Assembly (NCBI GenBank): GCA_015488755.1 | Contig: WFNB01000005.1 | Coordinates: forward strand, 1-64,000 | Direction: 5' to 3' | Length of the DNA stretch: 64,000 bases | From: Gammaproteobacteria bacterium | GTDB lineage: Bacteria > Pseudomonadota > Gammaproteobacteria > GRL18 | Shown here: positions 27,550-36,481 of the stretch, piece after piece | Numbering within the stretch: the stretch's first letter is position 1 | Layout of the letters: each line of letters starts with the position of its first letter | Made by a program: the position numbers and the translations under genes | Notes under the pieces: model-generated | What the model was told of the DNA's origin: nothing | Seen by the model: only the letters and a program-made list of their open reading frames with translations | Databases searched by the model: none

Positions 27550-27581
27550 TAATTAATGAAACAATTAAAAAGTGATCGTCT

Positions 27582-29480
27582 ATGTGTGGAATAGCGGGCT
27601 TTACCCAGTTTTTTAAAACCTATGGTGATGAAGCAACCCTAACTAAAATGGGGGCGGCCATACGCCATCGAGGTCCTGATGCCAGTGGTGTTTATCTCAA
27701 TGACTCTGTTGGCCTATGCCATCAGCGTTTGAGTATTATTGACTTGTCTTCCTCAGGCAATCAACCAATGACATGCCAAGCGTTAGCACAAAAAGAAAAT
27801 AATCGTTATACCATTGTCTTTAATGGTGAAGTTTATAACTTCCCTATGTTACGCAAGCAATTACAACAAAAAGGTTATCATTTTAATTCGACCTCTGATA
27901 CCGAGGTGGTGCTTGCCATGTATCAAGAATATGGTAAAGACTGTCTATCACAGCTTAATGGCATGTTTGCACTGGCTATTTGGGATCATGCTCGCCAAGA
28001 ATTATTTTTAGCCAGAGACCGGATTGGCAAAAAACCTTTATATTATTATACGATGGGACAAGATATTGTTTTTGCTTCAGAAATAAAAGCCATCTTAGAA
28101 GTTAATGATATTCCCAGAGACATACGTCTGGATGCTCTTTATGATTATTTCACCTATCAATATGTTCCTGATCCAAAAACAATTTTTAATAATATTTATA
28201 AACTCAAACCCGGCTATTGGATGTTGGTATCTCAAGAGGGTATACAAAAGCAACAATATTGGGATGTCTCTTTTGCAGAACAATCAAGTCAATCAAAACA
28301 AGCTATTTCAGAGCAATTAGTAGACTTACTTGAGCAAAGTACTCAGAGTCGAATGGTTAGTGATGTGCCTCTTGGTGCCTTTTTAAGTGGTGGTGTGGAC
28401 TCTAGTGCGGTAGTGGCACTGATGGCAAAAAATAGTCATACGCCTGTGACCACCTGTTCTATTGGTTTTGATTCTAAACAATTTGATGAAGTGCAATACG
28501 CCAAAGTCATTGCCGATCAGTTTTCAACCCAGCATTATGAACTCACTGTTAAAGAAAATGTCGCTTCTCATATAGAAGATATTGTGGCTTATTTTGATGA
28601 ACCCTTTGCTGATCCGTCATTAATACCAACCTATTACGTTTCTAAGTTGGCTAGAGAAAAAGTAACCGTTGCCATTGCGGGTGATGGTGGTGATGAAAGT
28701 TTTGCCGGTTATGAGAAGTATTCAGTGGATCAATTTGAGAATAAGTTGCGTGGTGTTTTTCCTAGCATTATCCGCAGTGGTGTTTTCCCTTCACTGACGA
28801 AATTACTGGCTTCACATAATAATGTTTTTTCTCGTAAAGCCTATAGTTTACTCAATACCTTGAGTCATGCGCCTGACTATGGGTTTTTTCTCAGCAATTC
28901 ATTTTGCTCTGATAAATTATGGCATCAATTAGCCAGTGAGACATTAAAAAATAGCTTACAGGACTATCATCCCTCTGATATTACGACGAATTATTATCAT
29001 CAAGCCGACACGGATGATCACCTAGCAAAAATACTCTATAGTGATATGAAAACCTATTTGCCAGGCGATATTCTTGTTAAGGTCGATAGGATGAGTATGG
29101 CTAATTCACTTGAAGTACGAGCACCGATACTGGATTATAAAGTAATGGAATATGCTGCGAGTATTCCCTCGGCAATGAAAATTCATCAGGGTGAAAAAAA
29201 ATACATACTCAAAGAAAGTGTTAAATCCATGTTGCCTGATGATATTTTATATCGTAAAAAAATGGGCTTTTCAGTGCCCTTAGCTGATTGGTTTCGAGAT
29301 GAAATAAAAGTCTTTGCAGAGCAAAAATTATTTCATAATACTATTGGACTGGTTAACTATCTGAATATGCAAGAACTACACACATTATGGGATGCTCACC
29401 AAGCGGGTATTCAAGATCATGCCACTATACTATGGACCTGTTTGATGTTTGAACTTTGGTTTGAGCACTATATGCAATAA
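27582..29480 (+). CDS. XrtA/PEP-CTERM system amidotransferase (asparagine synthase-like)
   Basis: A glutamine-dependent amidotransferase. The protein starts MCGIAGF, so Cys2 becomes the N-terminal nucleophile after methionine removal. The glutaminase domain includes IRHRGPDASG and VFNGEVYNF. The synthase domain has the PP-loop GAFLSGGVDSSAVVAL (about residue 265) and GDGGDESFAGYEKY. The length (632 aa) fits the amidotransferase of XrtA loci (TIGR03108). In EPS and O-antigen clusters such enzymes turn a carboxyl, for example of a uronic acid, into an amide; with ugd and the epimerase nearby this is a plausible substrate. Confidence 0.92.
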   Translation: MCGIAGFTQFFKTYGDEATLTKMGAAIRHRGPDASGVYLNDSVGLCHQRLSIIDLSSSGNQPMTCQALAQKENNRYTIVFNGEVYNFPMLRKQLQQKGYHFNSTSDTEVVLAMYQEYGKDCLSQLNGMFALAIWDHARQELFLARDRIGKKPLYYYTMGQDIVFASEIKAILEVNDIPRDIRLDALYDYFTYQYVPDPKTIFNNIYKLKPGYWMLVSQEGIQKQQYWDVSFAEQSSQSKQAISEQLVDLLEQSTQSRMVSDVPLGAFLSGGVDSSAVVALMAKNSHTPVTTCSIGFDSKQFDEVQYAKVIADQFSTQHYELTVKENVASHIEDIVAYFDEPFADPSLIPTYYVSKLAREKVTVAIAGDGGDESFAGYEKYSVDQFENKLRGVFPSIIRSGVFPSLTKLLASHNNVFSRKAYSLLNTLSHAPDYGFFLSNSFCSDKLWHQLASETLKNSLQDYHPSDITTNYYHQADTDDHLAKILYSDMKTYLPGDILVKVDRMSMANSLEVRAPILDYKVMEYAASIPSAMKIHQGEKKYILKESVKSMLPDDILYRKKMGFSVPLADWFRDEIKVFAEQKLFHNTIGLVNYLNMQELHTLWDAHQAGIQDHATILWTCLMFELWFEHYMQ

Positions 29481-29491
29481 AGAGCAACCCA

Positions 29492-30448
29492 ATGGAAACT
29501 AAACCTATGCTATTTTCAGTTATTATTCCTGCCTATAATGAAGAAAAATCACTGCCGGAGTGTTTGCGCTCATTACAGCAACAGACGCTTAATAAGGATG
29601 AATTTGAAGTTATTGTGATTGATAATGGTTCCACTGATAAGACACAGGAAATTGCTCAATCATTTGCTGCAACAGTGCTCATTAATACGCAGAAGAATGT
29701 TTCAGGGCTGCGAAATTTGGGGGCAAATAAGGCCAAAGGAAAGGTATTAGCATTTATTGATGCTGATTGTACAGCTTTTGATGATTGGCTTGAAAGTGCC
29801 AAAATGTATATTGAAGATGAAGCGGTTTCAGCTTGGGGTTCGCCTCCCAGTGTACCGGATGAGGCCACTTGGGTGCAAAAAAGTTGGTATCATCTAAGAA
29901 AGAAAAATGCCCAGATTGTGGCCGTTGATTGGCTTGAATCCATGAACCTGTTTGTCAGAAAAGACACTTTTTTTAGTGTGGGTGGTTTTAATGAAAGTCT
30001 GATCACCTGTGAAGATGTTGATTTTTCTTATCGTATTGCTCAGCAGGGGAAAATTTTATCAGATAGTCGTATCCGAGTGATCCACTATGGCGAAGCGGAT
30101 ACCATCAAACACTTTATCAAAAAAGAATTTTGGCGTGGTATCAGTAATTATAGTGGTGTTTTTAGCCATCGTTTTAAATGGTCAGAATTATCCAGCCTTT
30201 TGTTTCCCATTTATTTTGCCTTTTTTTTACCTAGTGTTTTAATTTGGGCGGCTATGAGTCATTATCCTTTGATAAAAGTGCTTGCTCTTTTGGCACTATT
30301 GGCTCCCTTCTTAGGGGTGACCTTTAAATTACTGAAGAAAAAGCTCGGTGTGTTTGAACTATTGCAATTGCAATTATTGATCCATATTTACTTTATTGTT
30401 CGTACTCTTTCAGCCTTTAAGGGTTTGTTTAATCAATTTAAAAAATAA
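29492..30448 (+). CDS. Glycosyltransferase family 2 with C-terminal membrane helices
   Basis: A GT-A fold enzyme: SVIIPAYNEEKSLPECLRSL at the N-terminus, VIDNGSTDKTQEIA, the metal-binding AFIDADCTAFDDW and an acceptor-side ESMNLFVRKDTFFSVGGFNE with ED in CEDVDFSYR. The last ~90 residues hold two or three hydrophobic helices that tie it to the inner membrane. It lies 11 bp after the amidotransferase and two bases before the next glycosyltransferase. The donor sugar is unknown. Confidence 0.88.
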   Translation: METKPMLFSVIIPAYNEEKSLPECLRSLQQQTLNKDEFEVIVIDNGSTDKTQEIAQSFAATVLINTQKNVSGLRNLGANKAKGKVLAFIDADCTAFDDWLESAKMYIEDEAVSAWGSPPSVPDEATWVQKSWYHLRKKNAQIVAVDWLESMNLFVRKDTFFSVGGFNESLITCEDVDFSYRIAQQGKILSDSRIRVIHYGEADTIKHFIKKEFWRGISNYSGVFSHRFKWSELSSLLFPIYFAFFLPSVLIWAAMSHYPLIKVLALLALLAPFLGVTFKLLKKKLGVFELLQLQLLIHIYFIVRTLSAFKGLFNQFKK

Positions 30449-30450
30449 TT

Positions 30451-31653
30451 ATGAAGCCATTACTTTACCTTGTTCATCGCATACCCTACCCGCCTAATAA
30501 AGGTGATAAAATTCGCTCATATAATATATTACGTTATTTGTCACAGCATTATGATATTTATCTGGGGACCTTTATTGATAATACGGATGATAGTCAATAT
30601 CAGGATAAAGTACGCTCCTATTGCCAACAAACTCATTTTGAAATGATTAAGCCTCAATTATCTAAACTAAAAAGTTTATCTGGATTGGTGACAGGACAAG
30701 CATTATCCATCCCTTATTATGCTTCTAAAAGTATGCAACAATGGGTTGATGAGGTTATTGAGAAAAATAACATTGATACCGTACTTGCTTTTTCATCGCC
30801 TATGGCACAATTTGTTATCGCTAAGAACGAGTTGCATAAAGTAATGGATTTTATTGACATTGATTCTGATAAATGGCGACAATATAGCGGTTCACACAAA
30901 GGTTTAATGAGTTGGATCTATGCTCGTGAAGCTGATTATTTATTTCAATATGAGCAAGAAGTGGCCGATAAATTTGCCGCCAGCACCTTTGTTTCAGATA
31001 AGGAAGCCGAGCATTTTAAAACTCTAAGCCATAATCGTGATAATAATATATCCGGTGTTTCTAATGGCATCGACTTTTCTTATTTTGATCCAACATTAGC
31101 TTATGAACCAATCTACCCTCAAGATAAAAAGGTCTTAGTCTTTACCGGAGCAATGGATTATTGGGCAAACTGCGATGCTGTTATCTGGTTTGCAGAGGCG
31201 GTCTTTAAGAAACTTTATCTGCTGGATAATAACTACCAATTCTATATTGTAGGCTCTAATCCAAGTAAAGCTGTTCAAGACTTAGCACAGCAATCCGGCA
31301 TTGTTGTTACTGGGCGAGTTGAAGATATTAGGCCCTATATTGCTCATGCATTTATTGCTATTGCACCGCTTAGAATTGCCAGAGGTATTCAAAATAAGGT
31401 ATTAGAGGCTATGGCTATGAATAAGGCTGTTGTGGCAACTCATAATGCCATGGAAGGTATTATTATTAATGACGATATTGCTAATTGTGTTGCCGATACG
31501 GCAGAAGGACAAATGACTATTATTGATAAGCTATCGAAAAATAATTTGGCTGATACATTAGGCCAAAGTTTACGTACATGGGTAAAAAATAACTATCAAT
31601 GGTCGTCTGTTTTACAACCATTAAAAACACTTATTGACGATCATGCTGAGTAA
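30451..31653 (+). CDS. PEP-CTERM/EpsH1-system sugar transferase (GT4-like)
   Basis: The N-terminus YLVHRIPYPPNKGDKIRSYN is the signature of the TIGR03087 glycosyltransferase group linked to XrtA loci. The donor half has VLVFTGAMDYWANCDAVIWF, VVTGRVEDIRPYIAHAFIAI and the late motif GIQNKVLEAMAMNKAVVAT. At 400 aa it is complete and soluble. It lies within a run of four adjacent glycosyltransferase or amidotransferase genes with gaps of 2-11 bp, clearly one operon. Its sugar is not predictable. Confidence 0.92.
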   Translation: MKPLLYLVHRIPYPPNKGDKIRSYNILRYLSQHYDIYLGTFIDNTDDSQYQDKVRSYCQQTHFEMIKPQLSKLKSLSGLVTGQALSIPYYASKSMQQWVDEVIEKNNIDTVLAFSSPMAQFVIAKNELHKVMDFIDIDSDKWRQYSGSHKGLMSWIYAREADYLFQYEQEVADKFAASTFVSDKEAEHFKTLSHNRDNNISGVSNGIDFSYFDPTLAYEPIYPQDKKVLVFTGAMDYWANCDAVIWFAEAVFKKLYLLDNNYQFYIVGSNPSKAVQDLAQQSGIVVTGRVEDIRPYIAHAFIAIAPLRIARGIQNKVLEAMAMNKAVVATHNAMEGIIINDDIANCVADTAEGQMTIIDKLSKNNLADTLGQSLRTWVKNNYQWSSVLQPLKTLIDDHAE

Positions 31654-31656
31654 CTA

Positions 31657-32772
31657 ATGACCATTAAAATTTTACATCTTACTTATGATATGGCTATTGG
31701 TGGCACAGAGCAGGTTATTCGACAATTAGTTGAAAATACCAACCCAGAGACATTTGATGTATCCATACTTTGCCTTGAAAATCGAATTGGTGATATGGGG
31801 CAAGAGTTAATTAAACAAGGTGTTAATATACAATGTTTAAACCGCCAAGAAGGCTTTGATATTAAGCTAATAAAGTCCATTAGAACTTATGTTATCAAGC
31901 ATAACATTGATATTTTGCATTGTCATCAATACACACCCTATTCCTATGGTATTCTGGCTTCTATTTTTACTCACACTAAAGTTATCTTTACTGAACATGG
32001 ACGTTTTTACCCCGATGTAAGCAGTTGGAAAAGAAAATTAATTAATCCATTTTTAGCTTTAATTACCGATAAAATCACCTCAATATCAGAGGCAACTAAA
32101 CAAGCGCTGGTACATTATGAATCCCTACCAGAAAACAAAATACAGGTGATTTATAATGGGGTTATTGACTTAAGTGATCGTATCTATGATAACAAGGCAT
32201 TACAAAAAAAACATAATATTTCTGCTGACCATCTTGTATTAGGAACCATTTCTCGATTGGATCCAATAAAAAACCATCAAATGATGCTAGAGGCCTTTAG
32301 TAAAATACATCAGCAATACCCTTATGTTAAATTGTTGATTGTTGGTGATGGTGAGCTACGAGAAACCTTAGAAGAACTGTGTGATAAGCTGGCCATAACA
32401 GAGCAGGTTATTTTTACCGGTTTTATTATAGAACCTCAAAAATATCTGAATATAATGGATATTTTTTTACTGCCTTCGTTGAGTGAAGGTACCTCGATGA
32501 CCTTATTAGAAGCCATGTCATTTAGCAAGCCCTGTATTGTGACTAATGTAGGCGGTAATCCAGAAATTGTTTCTCATAATAAGACCGGTTTAGTGGTACC
32601 AAATGAGGATTGCTCAGCCTTAGTCAAGGCCTGTGTGTCTTTGATTAATGATTCAGATAGACGACAGCAATTAGCCATAGCAGGAAGGCAACGATATGAG
32701 CAATTATTTAGCGTTGATATGATGATGCGACAATTTGAATCGTTGTATGTATCACTGTCTAAAAATGATTAA
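31657..32772 (+). CDS. Glycosyltransferase family 4
   Basis: A GT-B fold enzyme: ILHLTYDMAIGGTEQVIRQL at the N-terminus, DILHCHQYTPYSYGILAS, the donor-domain start LGTISRLDPIKNHQMMLEAF, and the E-x7-E region SLSEGTSMTLLEAMSFSKPC. At 371 aa it is full length. It follows the previous transferase by three bases and its stop lies inside the start of the VanZ-like gene (8-base overlap), so the two are translationally coupled. Likely a repeat-unit assembly enzyme. Confidence 0.9.
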   Translation: MTIKILHLTYDMAIGGTEQVIRQLVENTNPETFDVSILCLENRIGDMGQELIKQGVNIQCLNRQEGFDIKLIKSIRTYVIKHNIDILHCHQYTPYSYGILASIFTHTKVIFTEHGRFYPDVSSWKRKLINPFLALITDKITSISEATKQALVHYESLPENKIQVIYNGVIDLSDRIYDNKALQKKHNISADHLVLGTISRLDPIKNHQMMLEAFSKIHQQYPYVKLLIVGDGELRETLEELCDKLAITEQVIFTGFIIEPQKYLNIMDIFLLPSLSEGTSMTLLEAMSFSKPCIVTNVGGNPEIVSHNKTGLVVPNEDCSALVKACVSLINDSDRRQQLAIAGRQRYEQLFSVDMMMRQFESLYVSLSKND

Positions 32773-35128
32773 TACAATTGAAAAATCGGATCTTAAAAAA
32801 TGGTATTTACCCTATGCCAGAACCCTTTTTTTCTTGTCTTTTTTATTTATTCTTTATGGCAGTATTGTACCACTAGAGTTTAAGTCGGTTACTTTTGCTC
32901 ATGCTCTGTCTCAGTTTTTTCTTATTTTACAGCAACCTGTTAGCCATTATTCAAAAGTTGATTTTGCCACCAATGTACTCATTGCTATGCCGCTGGCATT
33001 TTCTTTGAGCGCCATTTTATATCGACATGTAAATACCATTATCAATGTTTTTGTGTGCTTTTTAGTCTGTCTTTCAATCTCTTTTTTTGTTGAGTTTTTG
33101 CAATTATTCACACTTTCTAGAGTACCTTCTAAGCTGGATGTTATGGCCCAATTTATTGGTGCAGGTATTGGTATTGCTCTTTGGCTAGGGTTGGGACAGA
33201 AAATCTCAGCATGGTTTACTCAATGGGTTGATATGCGTGAAGAGAGTCAGTTTTTTGAAAAGGTGTTTTGGATCTACCTTGTTATATTATTTATCTATAA
33301 TGTTCTCCCGCTTGATCTAACCATTAATCCGGTTGATATTTACCATAAATGGTCTGATGGGCGTATTAATCTGGTTTTATTTCGTTTTCATGGTGATGAA
33401 CTCGCACAGCAGATATATCAAATTATTGCGGATATTATCATATGGATACCTATTACTCTTTTTTGGATATTAAGCCACAAGAAAACACCACAAAATGCTT
33501 TTTGGAGCACCATAAAAGTTGCCTTGTTATTGGAATTTCTTCAGCTATTAGTTGATTCAAGATTTACTGATATTAATGATATTCTCAGTGCTGCTTTAGG
33601 TGCCTTTGGTGGTATTTTATTAGCAAGATTGTTCGGTGCAAATACCTTAGTTTCAATAAATAGCAATGACACAACTAAAATACATTGGTATTTGTTTTTA
33701 GCGGTTATTTTTTGGTCTTGTACTCTTATTGCTATATTCTGGTTTCCCTTTGATTTTAATTTGCAAAAAGAGTTTGTTTTACCACGTCTTCATTTTATTT
33801 ATAACATGCCTTTTTCAGGTTATTTTTATACCAGTGAGTTTTATGCAATTACGACCCTATTACAAAAAATAATTTTATTATTACCGCTTGGTATTTTATT
33901 GGGTTTAATAAAGTACTATGCTACTAAAGAGCATATTTTTCTCGTTAATATCGGTGCTTTTTTCTGGTCAATTTCATTGTTGATAGTGATTGAATTCGGG
34001 CAAGTATTATTACCTGAAAGCTCTCCCGATACGAGTGACATTTTTCTTGGTTTAGCCAGCATCTTGGGGGGGAATTATTTGTTGGGCTATTTTTTACAAC
34101 ATAAAAATAGGTCTGACAGTAGGTTGCTAAGTAATACTCATATGAGTATTGCTAAACAGCAATGCGACCCAAAAGCAGCTTCACCTTTCTTGCATAGAAT
34201 ACTAAAATTTGCTGCCTTGATTGCCTTTCAATTGCTTATTTTAGTGCTTATAAGTAATGTGATCGCCCATATTGAGCAACTGCCTTATAATGTTCGTGAA
34301 TTAGTCTCATCGACAACTTTATGGCAGCATATTGTCTTTAATTGTGCGGTCTTATTGGCTGTGTATTGTCCACTATTTATTGCCTATAAAGTAAGCCTCT
34401 CATTTCGATGGATTTGGCTTTCTTATCCGGCATTATTTTTAACGGCTATTGTGCTTTATTTTATGCTCCTTTTTTCTATTCCTATTGAAAGTATTCATGA
34501 CGTTATCGGCTTTCCTGTCTTAAACTGGTCTTGGCATTGGGAATCTATTGGTCGCTTTGGATTTTTATACAGTGCTATCTTCTGGCTATTTTTAGGGGCT
34601 TATTTTCTCGTGTCAGGAAGGGGAAAAGCAAATAAAAGAGAATTGCTGACATGGCTAATGCTCTCCTTGTTTATCGTACCTCTAGGGCACTATATTATTG
34701 TGGACATGGCTGCTACGGATAACTTAACAGAATTAATGAAAGATAATGGTACTTGGTTAAGTAGTCTCTTTATTTTTCTGATATTACTCTTATTTTTTAC
34801 GACAATTATCTTGTTTGGGCAATTAGCTTCAGGGATAAAAGCATTTAAATTGCGCCATTTTCTCTTCTTTAGTAGTGCAATTTTTGTTAACTATTATTGG
34901 GTAACACTGGCGAGCGAAACCTTTATTTTCAAATACGGTAACGTATTTTCTGCCTTACAGTTTTTGCTCAGTCCGCAACGCAGTCATTATATTGCACAGG
35001 ATAAAATCTTATTAAATTTTATTATTGCCTATCTTATTGTCAGTGGTGCTATTATGTTAATTCAACTACCATTTTGGTGGCTCAACAAGATAAAGTCACG
35101 ATCTCCAAATGACACCACTGTTGAATAA
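32765..35128 (+). CDS. Large membrane protein with three VanZ-like modules
   Basis: A ~787-residue integral membrane protein. Three consecutive stretches each look like a whole VanZ-type domain: a hydrophilic entry (IVPLEFKSVTF; VLPLDLTINPVDIY; FPFDFNLQKEFVLP), helices, then a closing motif of E-F-x-Q-h followed by a polar loop with Asp and a Gly-rich helix (EFLQLFTLSRVPSKLDVMAQ, EFLQLLVDSRFTDINDILSA, EFGQVLLPESSPDTSDIFLG). The last ~330 residues add about eight helices without the motif. VanZ-family proteins are common in XrtA loci but normally carry a single domain. The longest frame opens at 32735 inside the upstream gene, but ATG 32765 fits the coupling. Role unknown. Confidence 0.75.
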   Translation: MINTIEKSDLKKWYLPYARTLFFLSFLFILYGSIVPLEFKSVTFAHALSQFFLILQQPVSHYSKVDFATNVLIAMPLAFSLSAILYRHVNTIINVFVCFLVCLSISFFVEFLQLFTLSRVPSKLDVMAQFIGAGIGIALWLGLGQKISAWFTQWVDMREESQFFEKVFWIYLVILFIYNVLPLDLTINPVDIYHKWSDGRINLVLFRFHGDELAQQIYQIIADIIIWIPITLFWILSHKKTPQNAFWSTIKVALLLEFLQLLVDSRFTDINDILSAALGAFGGILLARLFGANTLVSINSNDTTKIHWYLFLAVIFWSCTLIAIFWFPFDFNLQKEFVLPRLHFIYNMPFSGYFYTSEFYAITTLLQKIILLLPLGILLGLIKYYATKEHIFLVNIGAFFWSISLLIVIEFGQVLLPESSPDTSDIFLGLASILGGNYLLGYFLQHKNRSDSRLLSNTHMSIAKQQCDPKAASPFLHRILKFAALIAFQLLILVLISNVIAHIEQLPYNVRELVSSTTLWQHIVFNCAVLLAVYCPLFIAYKVSLSFRWIWLSYPALFLTAIVLYFMLLFSIPIESIHDVIGFPVLNWSWHWESIGRFGFLYSAIFWLFLGAYFLVSGRGKANKRELLTWLMLSLFIVPLGHYIIVDMAATDNLTELMKDNGTWLSSLFIFLILLLFFTTIILFGQLASGIKAFKLRHFLFFSSAIFVNYYWVTLASETFIFKYGNVFSALQFLLSPQRSHYIAQDKILLNFIIAYLIVSGAIMLIQLPFWWLNKIKSRSPNDTTVE

Positions 35129-35186
35129 CAAAATGAATAGCAAAAAATTGTCATGAACGGTTTTAAAGTGATTTTTATGTTATTTA

Positions 35187-35369
35187 ACCTGAACTCTGGA
35201 TAAGATGCTCTTGAAAATAACTTCAGAGCGTTGATTCGCCTGTATTTGTGGAAGAAGTCTCTTTGGCATGGATGCCAAAGTGAAGCCTACAAGGATGTAT
35301 TAACGGCGACTTCTGTAACAAATACAGGCTAATTAATACGTTACTAGTTCAGTTATCCAGAAATCAGCT
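35187..35369 (+). mobile_element. 183-bp palindromic MITE-like element, copy 1
   Basis: A non-coding element with terminal inverted repeats (left ACCTGAACTCTGGATAA; the right end is the imperfect reverse complement) flanked by TATTTA at 35181-35186 and 35370-35375, apparently a target duplication. Inside, GCCTGTATTTGT/ACAAATACAGGC (35238-35249 and 35318-35329) form a second perfect inverted repeat. The centre is the hairpin TTTGGCAT-GG-ATGCCAAA. It is 183 bp, the same length as the copy at 41813 and about 94% identical by hand alignment. Its right end supplies the first base of the stop codon of the acyltransferase gene. No transposase is encoded. Confidence 0.85.
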
Positions 35370-36481
35370 TATTTAGGTGCTTGTAGTAGTTTCCTGCCGA
35401 TATTAATAAAGGGTTTTTCTATGTACTGATAAGATAAAGAAGCGCTGATATAGGTAGCAATAAGAGTTAATGATAAGGTCATTATCACTCGTAATAGTGG
35501 CTCAGTGATAGAAAAATGAATAATCAATAGTACCGAGCAGGCGACAAAAATATTATGATATAAATAGGTGCTATAGGATATCGTGCCATAGTGTTTAAGA
35601 AACTCTTCAAAGCGTGAGTGTACATCAACTTTAGTATAGAGCACGATCAAGACTGCTAGAATAGCACTGGCACCATAGGAGACCCAAATATTGGATAATA
35701 ACGGAATATCGGGCAGTTGAATATAAGAATTACTGAGGCATGAGACATAAATGGTTAATAAAATGAGTATAAATAGACCGGATGAGGGGGCTATTTTAAG
35801 ATGATAGTGCTTATAAATATAACCTACCAGAACACCGCCACAAAAACTGAAGGCAAGCGTAAAAAAACGATCATGAGCAAAGTGAATAATAGTTAGACGC
35901 GGTACGAGAAAGAGTATGGCACCGATAATAATGGGCCCTATGATGCCCATGCGTTTAATAGAATAAATAATAAGAGGGAATATCAGATAATACTGAAATT
36001 CTACCGGTAAACTCCAATAAGCATTATTAAATAATCCCTGTGACCCAGTGATATTAAAGGTAAAGCTTAAATAGGAAAGAATATCATAACTAGAATAGTC
36101 TTGGAGAAATTGATTTTCAACCCAATGCCCTTGTGCATTGGGATAGTAATATGAAAAGATAAATCCAAAGAGAATATAACAAATAAGTGAAATAACAAAG
36201 GCTGGCCATATTCTAAAGAAGCGTTTAATATAAAAATGAGTAATGCCCTTTTGTGCGAGCTTATCAACATTACTGATATACAGTGTACAACCACTAAGAG
36301 CAAAAAATAACACCACGCCAAAGCTACCCAAATCAAATAAAGACAGGATAAATAGATGACTTGCCTGATCGGTGCTGCTGTATTGCACCTCTGTCGCTCG
36401 AATCGTGTGAGAGATAATGACAAAAAAGGCCGCAATACCTCTTAGCCAAGTTAATTGCTCGATATAAGTTTTATTTACCAT
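35369..36481 (-). CDS. Membrane acyltransferase (acyltransferase family 3, OafA-like)
   Basis: A multi-pass enzyme that moves acetyl or other acyl groups onto sugars across the inner membrane. Characteristic signs are LTWLRGIAAFFVIISHTIRA near the N-terminus (catalytic H in ISH), the R/G-rich FFALSGCTLYISN, FYIKRFFRIWPAFV, and NNAYWSLPVEFQYYL. About ten membrane helices are visible over 370 aa. It overlaps the SGNH hydrolase gene by 11 bases. The final codons and stop fall in the duplicated target of the 183-bp element, so the native C-terminus may have been slightly longer. Confidence 0.9.
   Translation of the reverse strand: MVNKTYIEQLTWLRGIAAFFVIISHTIRATEVQYSSTDQASHLFILSLFDLGSFGVVLFFALSGCTLYISNVDKLAQKGITHFYIKRFFRIWPAFVISLICYILFGFIFSYYYPNAQGHWVENQFLQDYSSYDILSYLSFTFNITGSQGLFNNAYWSLPVEFQYYLIFPLIIYSIKRMGIIGPIIIGAILFLVPRLTIIHFAHDRFFTLAFSFCGGVLVGYIYKHYHLKIAPSSGLFILILLTIYVSCLSNSYIQLPDIPLLSNIWVSYGASAILAVLIVLYTKVDVHSRFEEFLKHYGTISYSTYLYHNIFVACSVLLIIHFSITEPLLRVIMTLSLTLIATYISASLSYQYIEKPFINIGRKLLQAPK

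Noticed and set aside
32735-32764. Start of the VanZ-like protein at TTG 32735
   Set aside because: It would extend 38 bases into the upstream glycosyltransferase gene; ATG 32765 gives a short coupling overlap and a normal membrane-protein N-terminus.
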